A stretch of DNA of 8,459 nt from CALVGQ01 sp964370435 (GCA_964370435.1 CAYJJG010000034.1:1-8459), one strand, 5' to 3'; positions 1 to 6,489 are shown, counted from the first letter of the stretch. Notes: generated by a model not told the origin, from the letters alone. Numbers and translations: made by a program.

Positions 1-19
1 TATCACTATCTACCACTAC

Positions 20-25
20 CGTCAA
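20..25 (-). promoter_or_regulatory. Possible -35 element of a promoter cut by the window edge
   Basis: On the minus strand the hexamer TTGACG matches the -35 consensus at five of six positions. Seventeen bases further on, the window ends with TA, where a -10 box would begin. It lies downstream of the AIM24 terminator, so it could serve the next minus-strand gene outside the window. The -10 box cannot be seen, so this is only a suggestion. The rest of positions 1-126 is T-rich on the plus strand, with no gene or convincing hairpin. Confidence 0.2.
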
Positions 26-126
26 TCTTTTTTTTATCTTTTTTTTAATTATTTTATTTTACGTTTAAAAACCCTTAAATAAGCTTTATCTACATGCCTG
101 TTTTTCTTTGCATGATTTATTTATTT

Positions 127-172
127 AAAGAAAAAATCAAGACTCAAACTCTAAAATAAGAGCATGAGTCTT
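127..172 (-). terminator. Rho-independent terminator after the AIM24 gene
   Basis: Positions 139-146 and 165-172 form a perfect 8-bp stem (AAGACTCA against TGAGTCTT). Inside it a CTCT/AGAG pairing can extend the helix past a small internal loop. On the minus strand the stem is followed by GA and six T residues (136-131), then CTTT. It begins 12 bases after the AIM24 stop codon, so it should end that transcript. Confidence 0.85.
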
Positions 173-184
173 AATATAGTTTTA

Positions 185-955
185 CTAAACTGTTTCTGAT
201 CTAACCGGAGCTAACCACACTTTACCTGTGCCACGATAAACATTAACTAAACCTTCACCTGAAGCTGCTGACCCAATCAATGATTTTCCTGAGCGCTCTA
301 CCGTAAATTCTAGACTACCACTCCAAGCAATTGCCATATTACCATCCACTTTAAGCGTGTCATTATCTAAGACGATTTCCACTAACTCTTCTTTTGGACA
401 AGGTGACTCAAGACATAAGACACCACTACCACGAACACTAAGATTAAATAATCCTTCTCCACCTGCAAGAGCTGAAGAAAAATTAGAACGCATTACTGCT
501 TTATGTTCTAATTTAGAATCACAAGCTAGAAACAGTCCATCATCCAAAACTATAGAACCATTCCACTCAGCCACATCTACTAATAAAATGTGCTTATAAG
601 TAGGTTCTAACACTAATGTACCTGTTCCTTTATACTCAGGCTTAATAGCAGTTTCACCACTCACCTTACTTCTTACTGCTTTTCCAAATAAGTCACCAAC
701 ACCTTTAATCCCTGTATTAGCATTTACATCACCAACAGTCCACTGCATTGCGCCCGCTTGTAAAGTAACATCGCAAACATTTAAATCACACACTACTTGT
801 TTTTTCCTAACATTCATTTCACTGCAGTAAAATGCATTCATTGCATTGTAAGGCATAACACTCAAATCTCTTTGATATTCCATTACCTTAAAAGCTCCAA
901 GTGTCGAAGTAACACGAATGTCGTCATTATCTAATAAATTATTAATCTGATACAT
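185..955 (-). CDS. AIM24 family protein (DUF124-type)
   Basis: The 256-residue product fits the bacterial AIM24 family, named after a yeast mitochondrial protein. Its bacterial members have no settled biochemical role. It is glycine-rich and strand-rich, with no signal peptide or membrane segment, so it is probably cytoplasmic. Related segments recur: residues 109-119 (KGTGTLVLEPT), 163-184 and 229-251. The last two share a GEGL-x-N-x3-RG-x-G core, as expected for the repeated beta architecture of the family. The length is normal for a full copy. The ATG start is supported by GAGGG (962-966) six bases upstream and by a promoter at 979-1008. The gene has its own promoter and terminator, so it is probably monocistronic, though weak read-through from the peptidase gene upstream is possible. 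The family call rests on overall pattern; the cellular role is unknown. Confidence 0.85.
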   Translation of the reverse strand: MYQINNLLDNDDIRVTSTLGAFKVMEYQRDLSVMPYNAMNAFYCSEMNVRKKQVVCDLNVCDVTLQAGAMQWTVGDVNANTGIKGVGDLFGKAVRSKVSGETAIKPEYKGTGTLVLEPTYKHILLVDVAEWNGSIVLDDGLFLACDSKLEHKAVMRSNFSSALAGGEGLFNLSVRGSGVLCLESPCPKEELVEIVLDNDTLKVDGNMAIAWSGSLEFTVERSGKSLIGSAASGEGLVNVYRGTGKVWLAPVRSETV

Positions 956-978
956 TTAAAACCCTCTCTTTCATTATT

Positions 979-1008
979 ATTTTATCATTTCATTCTCGAT
1001 TCAATCAA
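979..1008 (-). promoter_or_regulatory. Predicted promoter of the AIM24 gene
   Basis: On the minus strand a -35 box TTGATT (1008-1003) is followed after 18 bases by a -10 box TAAAAT (984-979). TGA immediately before the -10 box gives an extended -10 motif. Transcription would start near 972, leaving a short leader carrying the ribosome binding site GAGGG at 966-962. The match is good but is by eye only. Confidence 0.6.
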
Positions 1009-1021
1009 CATAAATTAATTT

Positions 1022-1063
1022 AAATCACTAAATAAAAAGAAGAAATCACTAAATTCAATCACT
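1022..1063. repeat. Short direct repeats upstream of the AIM24 promoter
   Basis: AAATCACTAAAT occurs identically at 1022-1033 and 1043-1054, a 21-bp period or about two helical turns. A third partial copy, AATCACT, lies at 1057-1063. All copies lie just upstream of the predicted -35 box, where an activator or other regulator could bind. The region is AT-rich, so chance repetition is possible. No factor can be named. Confidence 0.4.
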
Positions 1064-1087
1064 TCATTATATGCACAAAAGAATAAC

Positions 1088-2146
1088 TTATGTTAAAACT
1101 TCTTGATTTTTTGGATAATGATTTAATACTTCACAGCCATCATCAGTTACCAACACTAAATCTTCAATTCGAACACCGCCAACGCCTTCAATATATATCC
1201 CTGGCTCTATAGAAAAACACATGCCTTCTTTTATCAACATCTCATTTGCGCTACTTACATCATAAGGCTCATGTACTTCTAATCCGATTCCGTGCCCTGT
1301 ACGATGAATAAATTGTTCCCCATATCCCGCTTCTTCAATAATTTTTCTAGCCGCTAAATCAACTTCCTTAAAAGATACTCCTGGCTTAACACAATTAATT
1401 GCTGCTAAATTAGCTGCAAGCACCACCTCATAAATTTCTTTCAAGTTATTTTCTTCTATAAAAAAAGTTCGCGTCATATCACTACAATACCCTTGATACT
1501 TACAACCCATATCAATAATAACCGACATTCCTTTTTCCAATAATTTGTCTTGAGGATTCGCATGAGGGTCAGCACAGTTTTCTCCATAAGCCACTATAGT
1601 TGAAAAACTTGGTTTCCCATTACTAATCCCCATAAACAATTGATCTATTTCATCACGAAGCTGTCTTTCACTTTTCCCTACTTGAATCAGCTTCCTTACC
1701 TCTACCATTACTCGATCATTCAAAAGACTTGCTTGTCTCATCTTCTCTTGTTCTTCCTTGGATTTTATTGAGCGTATTAAATCAATGTACTGTGCACCAT
1801 TTTTAAATTGAACATTTTCCCTTAACTCCATTAGTCTAAGCAAAGTTCCTGATGGTAATGCTTTATCTACACCAACGACATTGCCTTCGATTAGCCTCGA
1901 TAAACATAGTACACCATCATGAGCATCATTATAGCGCACTAGCTCAACTTCTTCTATTGAAGTGATTGGAAACAAATCATTAAGTAATAACTTGCTTTTT
2001 TGATTTTGATATACTACTAACGCAACCACTCTTTCACCACAATGAAACACTTTATCAATAAAATAATGTATTGCCGCACTATCGCTAATCACACACGTTG
2101 ATAATCCTTCACTCACCATTAACTCTTGTAGTTTTTTTATTCGCAT
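1088..2146 (-). CDS. M24 family metallopeptidase (aminopeptidase P / Xaa-Pro peptidase type)
   Basis: This 352-residue cytoplasmic enzyme belongs to the creatinase/aminopeptidase P group, which removes an N-terminal residue before proline or splits Xaa-Pro dipeptides using two metal ions. Residues 1 to about 125 form the creatinase-like N-terminal domain, and about 130-345 the pita-bread catalytic domain. All five expected metal ligands are visible: D212 and D223 (IDMG, SDMTR), H285 (HRTGHGIG), E314 (SIEPG) and E328 (RIED). The proton-shuttling histidine is probably H195 in ADPHANP. The length is typical. It starts two bases after the mutY stop, and its ribosome binding site GGGGG (2154-2158) lies within the last codons of mutY, so the two are probably translationally coupled. 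Whether it acts on dipeptides (PepQ-like) or longer peptides (PepP-like) cannot be told from sequence alone. Confidence 0.92.
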   Translation of the reverse strand: MRIKKLQELMVSEGLSTCVISDSAAIHYFIDKVFHCGERVVALVVYQNQKSKLLLNDLFPITSIEEVELVRYNDAHDGVLCLSRLIEGNVVGVDKALPSGTLLRLMELRENVQFKNGAQYIDLIRSIKSKEEQEKMRQASLLNDRVMVEVRKLIQVGKSERQLRDEIDQLFMGISNGKPSFSTIVAYGENCADPHANPQDKLLEKGMSVIIDMGCKYQGYCSDMTRTFFIEENNLKEIYEVVLAANLAAINCVKPGVSFKEVDLAARKIIEEAGYGEQFIHRTGHGIGLEVHEPYDVSSANEMLIKEGMCFSIEPGIYIEGVGGVRIEDLVLVTDDGCEVLNHYPKNQEVLT

Positions 2147-2148
2147 TT

Positions 2149-3141
2149 TTATTCCCCCATTAAGTCTTTAATCCATTTGCGATGGGCTGTGACCATAGAA
2201 ACTTGATTTAATTGTTCAATATCTATCCACTTAGCGCCATCCAAAGCTACCACATCAGCCTCTAACACATAACACTTCATGTCCCATACACGATGAGAAA
2301 AGACATGTTTTCGCCTTTGTATAAATTTCGCTTGTTTTAATTCTTTTTTTATCTCTAAATATTGAGGCAATCTTTTAAGCCCCGCCATTAAACCATCACT
2401 ATCATCATCACTAATTAATATTTGATTCTTTTTATTTTTAATAAAATAAGTATGCACTTGTATAATTGTTGCTTTCTTTGCCTTTTTTTTAACTGGATAA
2501 TTCAAAACTGTAGCGCTATGATATGCTTTACAATATTGAATTAATGGACAAGTAGAGCAACTAGGATTTTTATAGGTGCACACTAAAGCGCCTAGCTCCA
2601 TCAATGCCTGCGTAAACAAGGAGGGTTCACTTTCACCCATAAGTTCAAAAACCTCGTTATAAATAAAATCAACAGTAGCTTTTTTATTTACTTCTTCTTT
2701 AATTTCAAAATTACGACTAATTACCCTTAGCACATTACCATCTATGGCTGGTGCTTTTACATTATATGCAATAGAGGCTATCGCACCTGCAGTATAATTT
2801 CCAATACCACTAATTTTTTTTAACAGTTCTACTTCACCAGGCAGCTTTCCATTATAATTCAATAGTGTGAACTTAGCCCCCTCATGCAGTCTTCTAGCAC
2901 GATTATAATAACCAAGCCCTTGCCAAAGATGTAACACATCCTCAATCGAGGCTCGGGCAAAGTCTTCTAGCGTAGGCCACCTATCCATCCACTTTAAATA
3001 ATAAGGCATCATTTGTTCAATCCGTGTTTGTTGAGCCATAACCTCACTAACCCAAATACGATAAGGATCTTTTTCTTTTCTAAAAGGTAAATCTCGACGA
3101 TATTTTAAATACCAACCAATTAAGTCATCACTGTAACACAT
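2149..3141 (-). CDS. mutY: A/G-specific adenine glycosylase MutY
   Basis: MutY removes adenine mispaired with 8-oxoguanine, in the base-excision repair pathway that prevents G:C to T:A changes. The 330-residue protein has the full layout. SEVMAQQTR carries the catalytic Glu33. A helix-hairpin-helix lies at about 106-127 (SGIGNYTAGAI), followed by catalytic Asp134 in PAIDGNV. A [4Fe-4S] site is formed by C188, C195, C198 and C204 with the expected 6-2-5 spacing. The C-terminal NUDIX-like domain (about 225-330) contains the FSH motif at 281-283, known in Bacillus-type MutY to read 8-oxoguanine. The start is fixed by an in-frame stop four codons upstream, which is the stop of the deacetylase gene. 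The ribosome binding site is weak (AAAGG about 13 bases away), suggesting modest or coupled translation. It sits mid-operon between the deacetylase and M24 genes. Confidence 0.96.
   Translation of the reverse strand: MCYSDDLIGWYLKYRRDLPFRKEKDPYRIWVSEVMAQQTRIEQMMPYYLKWMDRWPTLEDFARASIEDVLHLWQGLGYYNRARRLHEGAKFTLLNYNGKLPGEVELLKKISGIGNYTAGAIASIAYNVKAPAIDGNVLRVISRNFEIKEEVNKKATVDFIYNEVFELMGESEPSLFTQALMELGALVCTYKNPSCSTCPLIQYCKAYHSATVLNYPVKKKAKKATIIQVHTYFIKNKKNQILISDDDSDGLMAGLKRLPQYLEIKKELKQAKFIQRRKHVFSHRVWDMKCYVLEADVVALDGAKWIDIEQLNQVSMVTAHRKWIKDLMGE
2154..2158 (-). promoter_or_regulatory. GGGGG ribosome binding site of the M24 peptidase gene, inside mutY
   Basis: The final mutY codons ATG GGG GAA TAA supply a GGGGG run seven bases before the M24 start codon. 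GGGGG can pair with the CCUCC of the 16S rRNA tail through four G-C pairs and one G-U wobble. No other Shine-Dalgarno-like sequence is present, which supports the chosen start and coupling to mutY translation. Confidence 0.6.
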
Positions 3142-3150
3142 AGTTTTTAC

Positions 3151-4500
3151 TTAACCTTTTATAGAGCGATAAGCTTTGCCTGGCTCTAATGTTACACCCT
3201 TAGCTTGCGCCAATTGACTTGCACTCACTATTTGAAATCCTCTTTCAATTAATTCTGGCACAATAATTTTAGTTATATCAACCGCTTGAAAATATAAATC
3301 ATGAAGCAAAATAATATCTCCATCACTTGCGCTTTCTAAGATAATATTAACTGATTCATCAACACTGTGATGTTTCCAATCCAATGAATCAATATTCCAT
3401 AATATAAAGGGATATTTTGATTTAGATTTTACTTCATCATTAGAAGCTCCATAAGGGGGGCGATGCAAAGTGACTACATATTCACCTTCACTTAGCGAAT
3501 AAATCATATTCGCTGGTTCTTCTAATTGATAACTAAGCTCTTCATCCGTTAACTTATTTAAATTTTCATGAGTCATACTATGGGTAGCAGCATCATTACC
3601 TCCGTTAATCATATCTATAATTAATTCATCTTTATTCGCAATACGTGACCCCAACATAAAGAAAGTAGCATTTTGTCCGTAATCATTTAAGTAGTAGACT
3701 ATTTCATCAGTCACTCCCGCTCTTGGCCCATCATCATAGGTTAAGGCAATCATTGGCTTATTAGGATCTATAAAACGCATAGGAATAGTTATTAAATTTT
3801 CTCCTACCTGTTGCAGTTGCTGGTCCACCAAACTAACCTCTTCTAAGGAATAAACTATTTCAATATCTTCATGAGCTGCAAAAGCACCCTCATTTATGTA
3901 CACATATACATTTTCATTATCAATATAAAATGCTTCTATTCCTGAAACAATATCCATAGTGGATTCATAAAAAGCTAAAGTAAACACTTCATCACTCAAT
4001 AACGTATTAGATTGAATTTCATAGCGTACTTCCTTAGTTAATCGCTCTAATACATCTGCTGCATAATAATCTTGTAAATCTTCTTTTAAATCAACATCCC
4101 ATAAAAAACTATAATAATCATAACTAACTTCACTGCCTTCTTGCAAATACTTCGTTTTTTCCATGGTAAACAAAAAAGAAAAAACGCCATCCTCTAACAA
4201 CGTATAATCATAATCTACTTTTATTTCATTCGCTTGCACAACATTTTCTTTTATGTCCTCAGTAATCTCATCAATTAAAACTTGAACTCGATCGTTTATC
4301 GCTTGATCTTCAAAAATCGGATTAAACAGTACCGCTAAAACATCTCCTTCCTCAATTACATTGCGCAACACTTCTTCATCAGTATGTTTTGAAGCACGTA
4401 AATGCGAAGGTAAACTTTTACTATTAACATATAAAAACATTCCACATAATATCACAACACCGATAATCATCAGAATGTATATTTTTTTATTTTTTTTCAT
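3151..4500 (-). CDS. Membrane-anchored polysaccharide deacetylase (NodB domain) with DUF3298-like domain
   Basis: This is a probable extracytoplasmic metal-dependent deacetylase of N-acetylated sugars, most likely in peptidoglycan. Numbering from ATG 4500 (449 residues): basic MKKNKK, a membrane anchor at about 7-26, then an extracellular part resembling DUF3298 (about 90-225), as in PdaC-type proteins. The NodB domain follows (about 247-430). It shows TYDDGP with D256/D257, the metal histidines H307 and H311 (HSMTH), RPPYG from R347, DSLDW (371-375) and LLHD with H400. All catalytic motifs are present. The usual GHEIGNH lead-in reads GNDAATH, an uncommon variant. The longest frame begins at a GTG (4509), but that GTG lies inside the ribosome binding site AGGTGAT and directly follows a stop, so ATG 4500 is preferred. 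It is first in an operon with mutY, with a promoter just upstream. Substrate and acetyl position are inferred. Confidence 0.88.
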   Translation of the reverse strand: MKKNKKIYILMIIGVVILCGMFLYVNSKSLPSHLRASKHTDEEVLRNVIEEGDVLAVLFNPIFEDQAINDRVQVLIDEITEDIKENVVQANEIKVDYDYTLLEDGVFSFLFTMEKTKYLQEGSEVSYDYYSFLWDVDLKEDLQDYYAADVLERLTKEVRYEIQSNTLLSDEVFTLAFYESTMDIVSGIEAFYIDNENVYVYINEGAFAAHEDIEIVYSLEEVSLVDQQLQQVGENLITIPMRFIDPNKPMIALTYDDGPRAGVTDEIVYYLNDYGQNATFFMLGSRIANKDELIIDMINGGNDAATHSMTHENLNKLTDEELSYQLEEPANMIYSLSEGEYVVTLHRPPYGASNDEVKSKSKYPFILWNIDSLDWKHHSVDESVNIILESASDGDIILLHDLYFQAVDITKIIVPELIERGFQIVSASQLAQAKGVTLEPGKAYRSIKG

Positions 4501-4511
4501 ATCTATCACCT
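4501..4511 (-). promoter_or_regulatory. Ribosome binding site deciding the deacetylase start
   Basis: AGGTGAT on the minus strand matches the extended Shine-Dalgarno sequence (from TAAGGAGGTGATC). Its GG core lies eight bases before ATG 4500. The upstream GTG at 4509-4507 is part of this element and so is unlikely to be the initiation codon. Confidence 0.75.
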
Positions 4512-4523
4512 ATTTCTTTGCTT

Positions 4524-4553
4524 ATTATACCTTATATATATGTTTTAACACAA
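4524..4553 (-). promoter_or_regulatory. Predicted promoter of the deacetylase-mutY-M24 operon
   Basis: A perfect -10 box TATAAT lies at 4529-4524 on the minus strand. The best -35 candidate at suitable distance is TTGTGT (4553-4548, 18-base spacing), which is only a partial match. The start would fall near 4517, giving a leader of under 20 bases. It lies between the permease terminator and the deacetylase, the expected place for a new promoter. Confidence 0.55.
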
Positions 4554-4575
4554 TTAAAACAATAAGTGTCATATG

Positions 4576-4606
4576 AAAAAACTGTAAGTAACAATACTTA
4601 CAGTTT
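4576..4606 (-). terminator. Rho-independent terminator after the ABC permease gene
   Basis: Positions 4579-4590 and 4595-4606 form a perfect 12-bp stem with a 4-base loop (arm AAACTGTAAGTA). On the minus strand it runs directly into six T residues (4581-4576), three of which belong to the stem foot. It begins four bases after the permease stop codon and separates this operon from the deacetylase promoter. A weaker T-rich stretch on the other side would let it work on the plus strand too, but no plus-strand gene needs it. Confidence 0.85.
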
Positions 4607-4610
4607 AATA

Positions 4611-5198
4611 TTATTTTAATTTATTAATTTGTAACGATATCATTATCGAAAACATATTTATTATTATCACAAAAAACATAAATACCATCAGTAAATGCGC
4701 CAATGGTTGCGTAAGATAATAATCAAACACTATTCCTACTTGCGAAAATAGAGGGCCTATAGCACCAATAAATCCCATAGAAATAATAAAGGCCCATCTT
4801 CCTTTTTCAGAACCAAGTTTAAACAAAAAAGGCAAATTGCAGGCAATTACTAAGCACCCCATTAAGAAAGAAAAAGAAATAAAAATCCAGTCAATGCTTC
4901 CTTTTTGAACTAGTTGTATAAGCGATACAATACCAGAAGTCATTATTAGTGACACATAACCTAACACATACTTGTTTATTGTAATATCCCAATTTGAGTA
5001 AGGATATAATTTGACCAGTTTATTAAAAAATGAACGTTCATCAAAAGCTATAGAACTCATCGGCATAGTACTACCGAAAATTATTGCAATCATGCTCATA
5101 CTTCTGTCATCGAAAAATCCCAAGAAAACAACCAACAATAATAAAATTTTATATTGTTTGACTATGACCATCATATCTTTAATAAGTAATGCCTTCAT
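4611..5198 (-). CDS. ABC-2-type permease subunit (ABC2_membrane_5-like)
   Basis: This 195-residue protein is almost entirely hydrophobic, with about six membrane segments near residues 17-30, 36-54, 78-96, 108-128, 134-155 and 165-190. It has no signal peptide or soluble domain. Size, the MKALLIKDMMVI start and the short polar loop around residue 53 (FDERSFFNKLVKLYP) are typical of small permeases paired with YtrB-like ATPases. Its start codon overlaps the ATPase stop as ATGA, and a near-perfect TAAGGAGG (5206-5213) lies seven bases upstream. It is therefore the membrane partner of the ATPase and probably works as a dimer. The substrate is not evident; related cassettes export peptides or lipids, or protect against cell-wall-active antibiotics. 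It is last in its operon and followed directly by a terminator. Confidence 0.82.
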   Translation of the reverse strand: MKALLIKDMMVIVKQYKILLLLVVFLGFFDDRSMSMIAIIFGSTMPMSSIAFDERSFFNKLVKLYPYSNWDITINKYVLGYVSLIMTSGIVSLIQLVQKGSIDWIFISFSFLMGCLVIACNLPFLFKLGSEKGRWAFIISMGFIGAIGPLFSQVGIVFDYYLTQPLAHLLMVFMFFVIIINMFSIMISLQINKLK

Positions 5199-6043
5199 TG
5201 TTGTTCCTCCTTAGAAATAAATATAATAATATCTTCTAACGTAGTCATTTCCATTTTAAACACTTTCGGTACCAATGCTTTAATCACTAGCGTGTCATAA
5301 CCATACGTTGTAAGTTTCTTGCTTACAATTGCCTTTTGATCTAAATCCACTAATTCGCTTTCTTTTACTTTAAGCAAACCGTATTGTTCTAAAAGAACAT
5401 CTTTTTCTTCAAACAATACTATTTTTCCATCATTAATAAAGACGATGTAATCACAAATTTTTTCTAAATCACTAACAATATGTGAAGAAAACAAAATTGC
5501 ATTTTCTTCATCTCTTGTATATTCATTTAACATCTCTAATACTTCCTCACGTACCATTGGATCTAAACCAGAAGTAGGTTCATCTAAAATTAGTAATTTA
5601 GGATGATGCGATAAAGCACTTAAAATACTTACTTTCCTTTTCATTCCCGTTGAAAAATTTTTAAGCGCTTTGTTTTTAGGCAAACCAAACTGTTCTATAT
5701 AATTATAAAATAATTTACTATCCCAATTCTTATAAGTATACTTCAAAATTTTTTCAACATCATTTAGCGTTAAAATGTCTGGAAAGAATGCTTCATCTAA
5801 CACTATTCCTATATCTTGTTTACAATTTAAAAATGCTTTGTCTTGATTGTTAATATTGAGAACCTTTATTTCACCCTCATCATAGGCTAAAGCATTCATA
5901 ATGCAATTAATTGTTGTACTCTTCCCTGCACCATTAGCACCAATTAAACCAACAATAGCCCCTTTAGGAACCTTAAAACTAATTTTATCTAGTTTAAAGC
6001 CTTGAAACTCTTTAGTACAATCTCTAATTTCTATACTATTCAT
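5195..6043 (-). CDS. ABC transporter ATP-binding protein (YtrB-like)
   Basis: This is the ATPase subunit that drives the small permease encoded next. Numbering from ATG 6043 (282 residues): Walker A GANGAGKST (35-43, K41), signature FSTGM (130-134) in place of LSGGQ, Walker B LLILDEP with D154/E155, D-loop SGLD, and switch histidine H188 in SSH. Where most ATPases have the Q-loop glutamine, this one reads IGIVLDEAFF (about 79-88), a pattern I associate with YtrB/PmtA-type exporters. The C-terminal 70 residues are family-typical and of unclear function. The longest frame starts at 6049 in overlap with the repressor stop, but GGAGG (6051-6055) is one base from that ATG and seven from the ATG at 6043, so 6043 is preferred. 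It is the middle gene of a repressor-ATPase-permease operon; the substrate is unknown. Confidence 0.9.
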   Translation of the reverse strand: MNSIEIRDCTKEFQGFKLDKISFKVPKGAIVGLIGANGAGKSTTINCIMNALAYDEGEIKVLNINNQDKAFLNCKQDIGIVLDEAFFPDILTLNDVEKILKYTYKNWDSKLFYNYIEQFGLPKNKALKNFSTGMKRKVSILSALSHHPKLLILDEPTSGLDPMVREEVLEMLNEYTRDEENAILFSSHIVSDLEKICDYIVFINDGKIVLFEEKDVLLEQYGLLKVKESELVDLDQKAIVSKKLTTYGYDTLVIKALVPKVFKMEMTTLEDIIIFISKEEQQ

Positions 6044-6045
6044 TT

Positions 6046-6417
6046 TCATTCCTCCATTAGTAGTTTAAACATCGCAATTAAATCTTTCTCATCAAGATTA
6101 CAAGAAGGAGCCATATCTATAATCTTTTTCATGTGCTCTTCAATCTCTTTTAACTGTATTTCTTGAAGTAAGGTTATATTTTTTTCAGCAACATAAGAGC
6201 CTTTCCCATGTACCGTATTAATATATCCGTCATGTTCTAATTGATCATAAGCTTTTTTAGTAGTAACCACACTAATTCTTAAGTCTTTAGCTAAATTTCG
6301 TATTGAGGGCAAACTTTCTTTTTCTTTTAACTCACCCGATATAATCATACTTCTAATTTGATTATAAAGTTGCTCATATATCGGTATGTTTACAGCGTTA
6401 CTTATTATAATATTCAT
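6046..6417 (-). CDS. GntR family transcriptional regulator, YtrA subfamily
   Basis: This 123-residue DNA-binding protein probably represses its own operon until a cell-envelope or substrate signal appears. Residues about 11-77 form the winged helix-turn-helix: IPIYEQLYNQI, then SLPSIRNLAKDL, the recognition region SVVTTKKAYDQLEHDGYI, and the wing HGKGSYVAEK. Only about 45 residues follow, largely helical, which matches the short dimerisation tail of YtrA members and excludes FadR/HutC types with large effector domains. GGAG (6423-6426) lies five bases before the ATG. The promoter is embedded in a perfect inverted repeat ending at the ribosome binding site, as expected for autorepression. The ATPase gene starts two bases after its stop. 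In Bacillus subtilis YtrA responds to certain cell-wall antibiotics and in Staphylococcus PmtR to phenol-soluble modulins; the inducer here is unknown. Confidence 0.92.
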   Translation of the reverse strand: MNIIISNAVNIPIYEQLYNQIRSMIISGELKEKESLPSIRNLAKDLRISVVTTKKAYDQLEHDGYINTVHGKGSYVAEKNITLLQEIQLKEIEEHMKKIIDMAPSCNLDEKDLIAMFKLLMEE

Positions 6418-6427
6418 AGTTACTCCA

Positions 6428-6472
6428 ATCTGTTCATACTGTTATATATGTATAATAACAGTATGAACAGAT
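6428..6472. promoter_or_regulatory. Operator: perfect 18-bp inverted repeat, probable binding site of the GntR regulator
   Basis: ATCTGTTCATACTGTTAT (6428-6445) is repeated exactly in inverted form at 6455-6472, with a 9-base spacer. The pentamer CTGTT occurs at 6430 and 6439, and its complement AACAG at 6457 and 6466. The inner pair therefore reads CTGTT-N13-AACAG, and an outer pair is set nine bases further out on each side. The N13 spacing resembles the inverted repeat I recall for Bacillus YtrA. The repeat covers the -10 box and most of the promoter spacer, so binding should block transcription. There is no T-run after it, so it is not a terminator. Confidence 0.85.
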
Positions 6473-6480
6473 GTAGTCAA
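6452..6480 (-). promoter_or_regulatory. Promoter of the GntR-ABC operon
   Basis: The -35 box TTGACT (6480-6475) is followed by a 17-base spacer and the -10 box TATTAT (6457-6452). TGT before the -10 box makes it an extended -10. The start would be near 6445, giving a leader of about 28 bases. This is a strong promoter by sequence, which suits a unit held off by a repressor bound to the overlapping inverted repeat. Confidence 0.8.
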
Positions 6481-6489
6481 GAATAAAAT

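Noticed and set aside
94..115. CATGC...GCATG inverted repeat near the left edge
   Set aside because: Only a 5-bp stem with a 12-base loop, and no linked T-run or gene; likely chance.
357..599. 80-codon plus-strand open frame
   Set aside because: It lies wholly inside the AIM24 gene on the other strand, has no ribosome binding site or recognisable domain, and is a shadow frame.
1022..1063. Direct repeats considered as a CRISPR remnant
   Set aside because: Units are only 12 bp with 9-bp gaps, there are two to three copies, and no cas genes are present.
1066..1071. TATAAT on the minus strand downstream of the M24 gene
   Set aside because: No -35 box at 16-18 bases and no TG extension. The TTGATT/TGATAAAAT pair at 979-1008 is a better promoter for AIM24.
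1021..1087. Search for a terminator after the M24 peptidase gene
   Set aside because: No hairpin with a T-run was found. The unit may end elsewhere, use Rho, or read into the AIM24 gene.
4361..4576. 71-codon plus-strand open frame rich in Phe, Ile and Tyr
   Set aside because: It is antisense to the deacetylase N terminus and promoter. Its hydrophobic look comes from the complement of the membrane-anchor codons and AT-rich DNA.
5011..5214. 67-codon plus-strand open frame
   Set aside because: It is antisense to the permease start and its ribosome binding site. Hydrophobicity mirrors the membrane segments on the real strand, and no start signal is seen.
6428..6472. Long inverted repeat considered as a terminator or mobile-element end
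   Set aside because: There is no T-run on either side, no transposase and no target duplication. It overlaps a good promoter in front of a GntR gene, so an operator explains it better.
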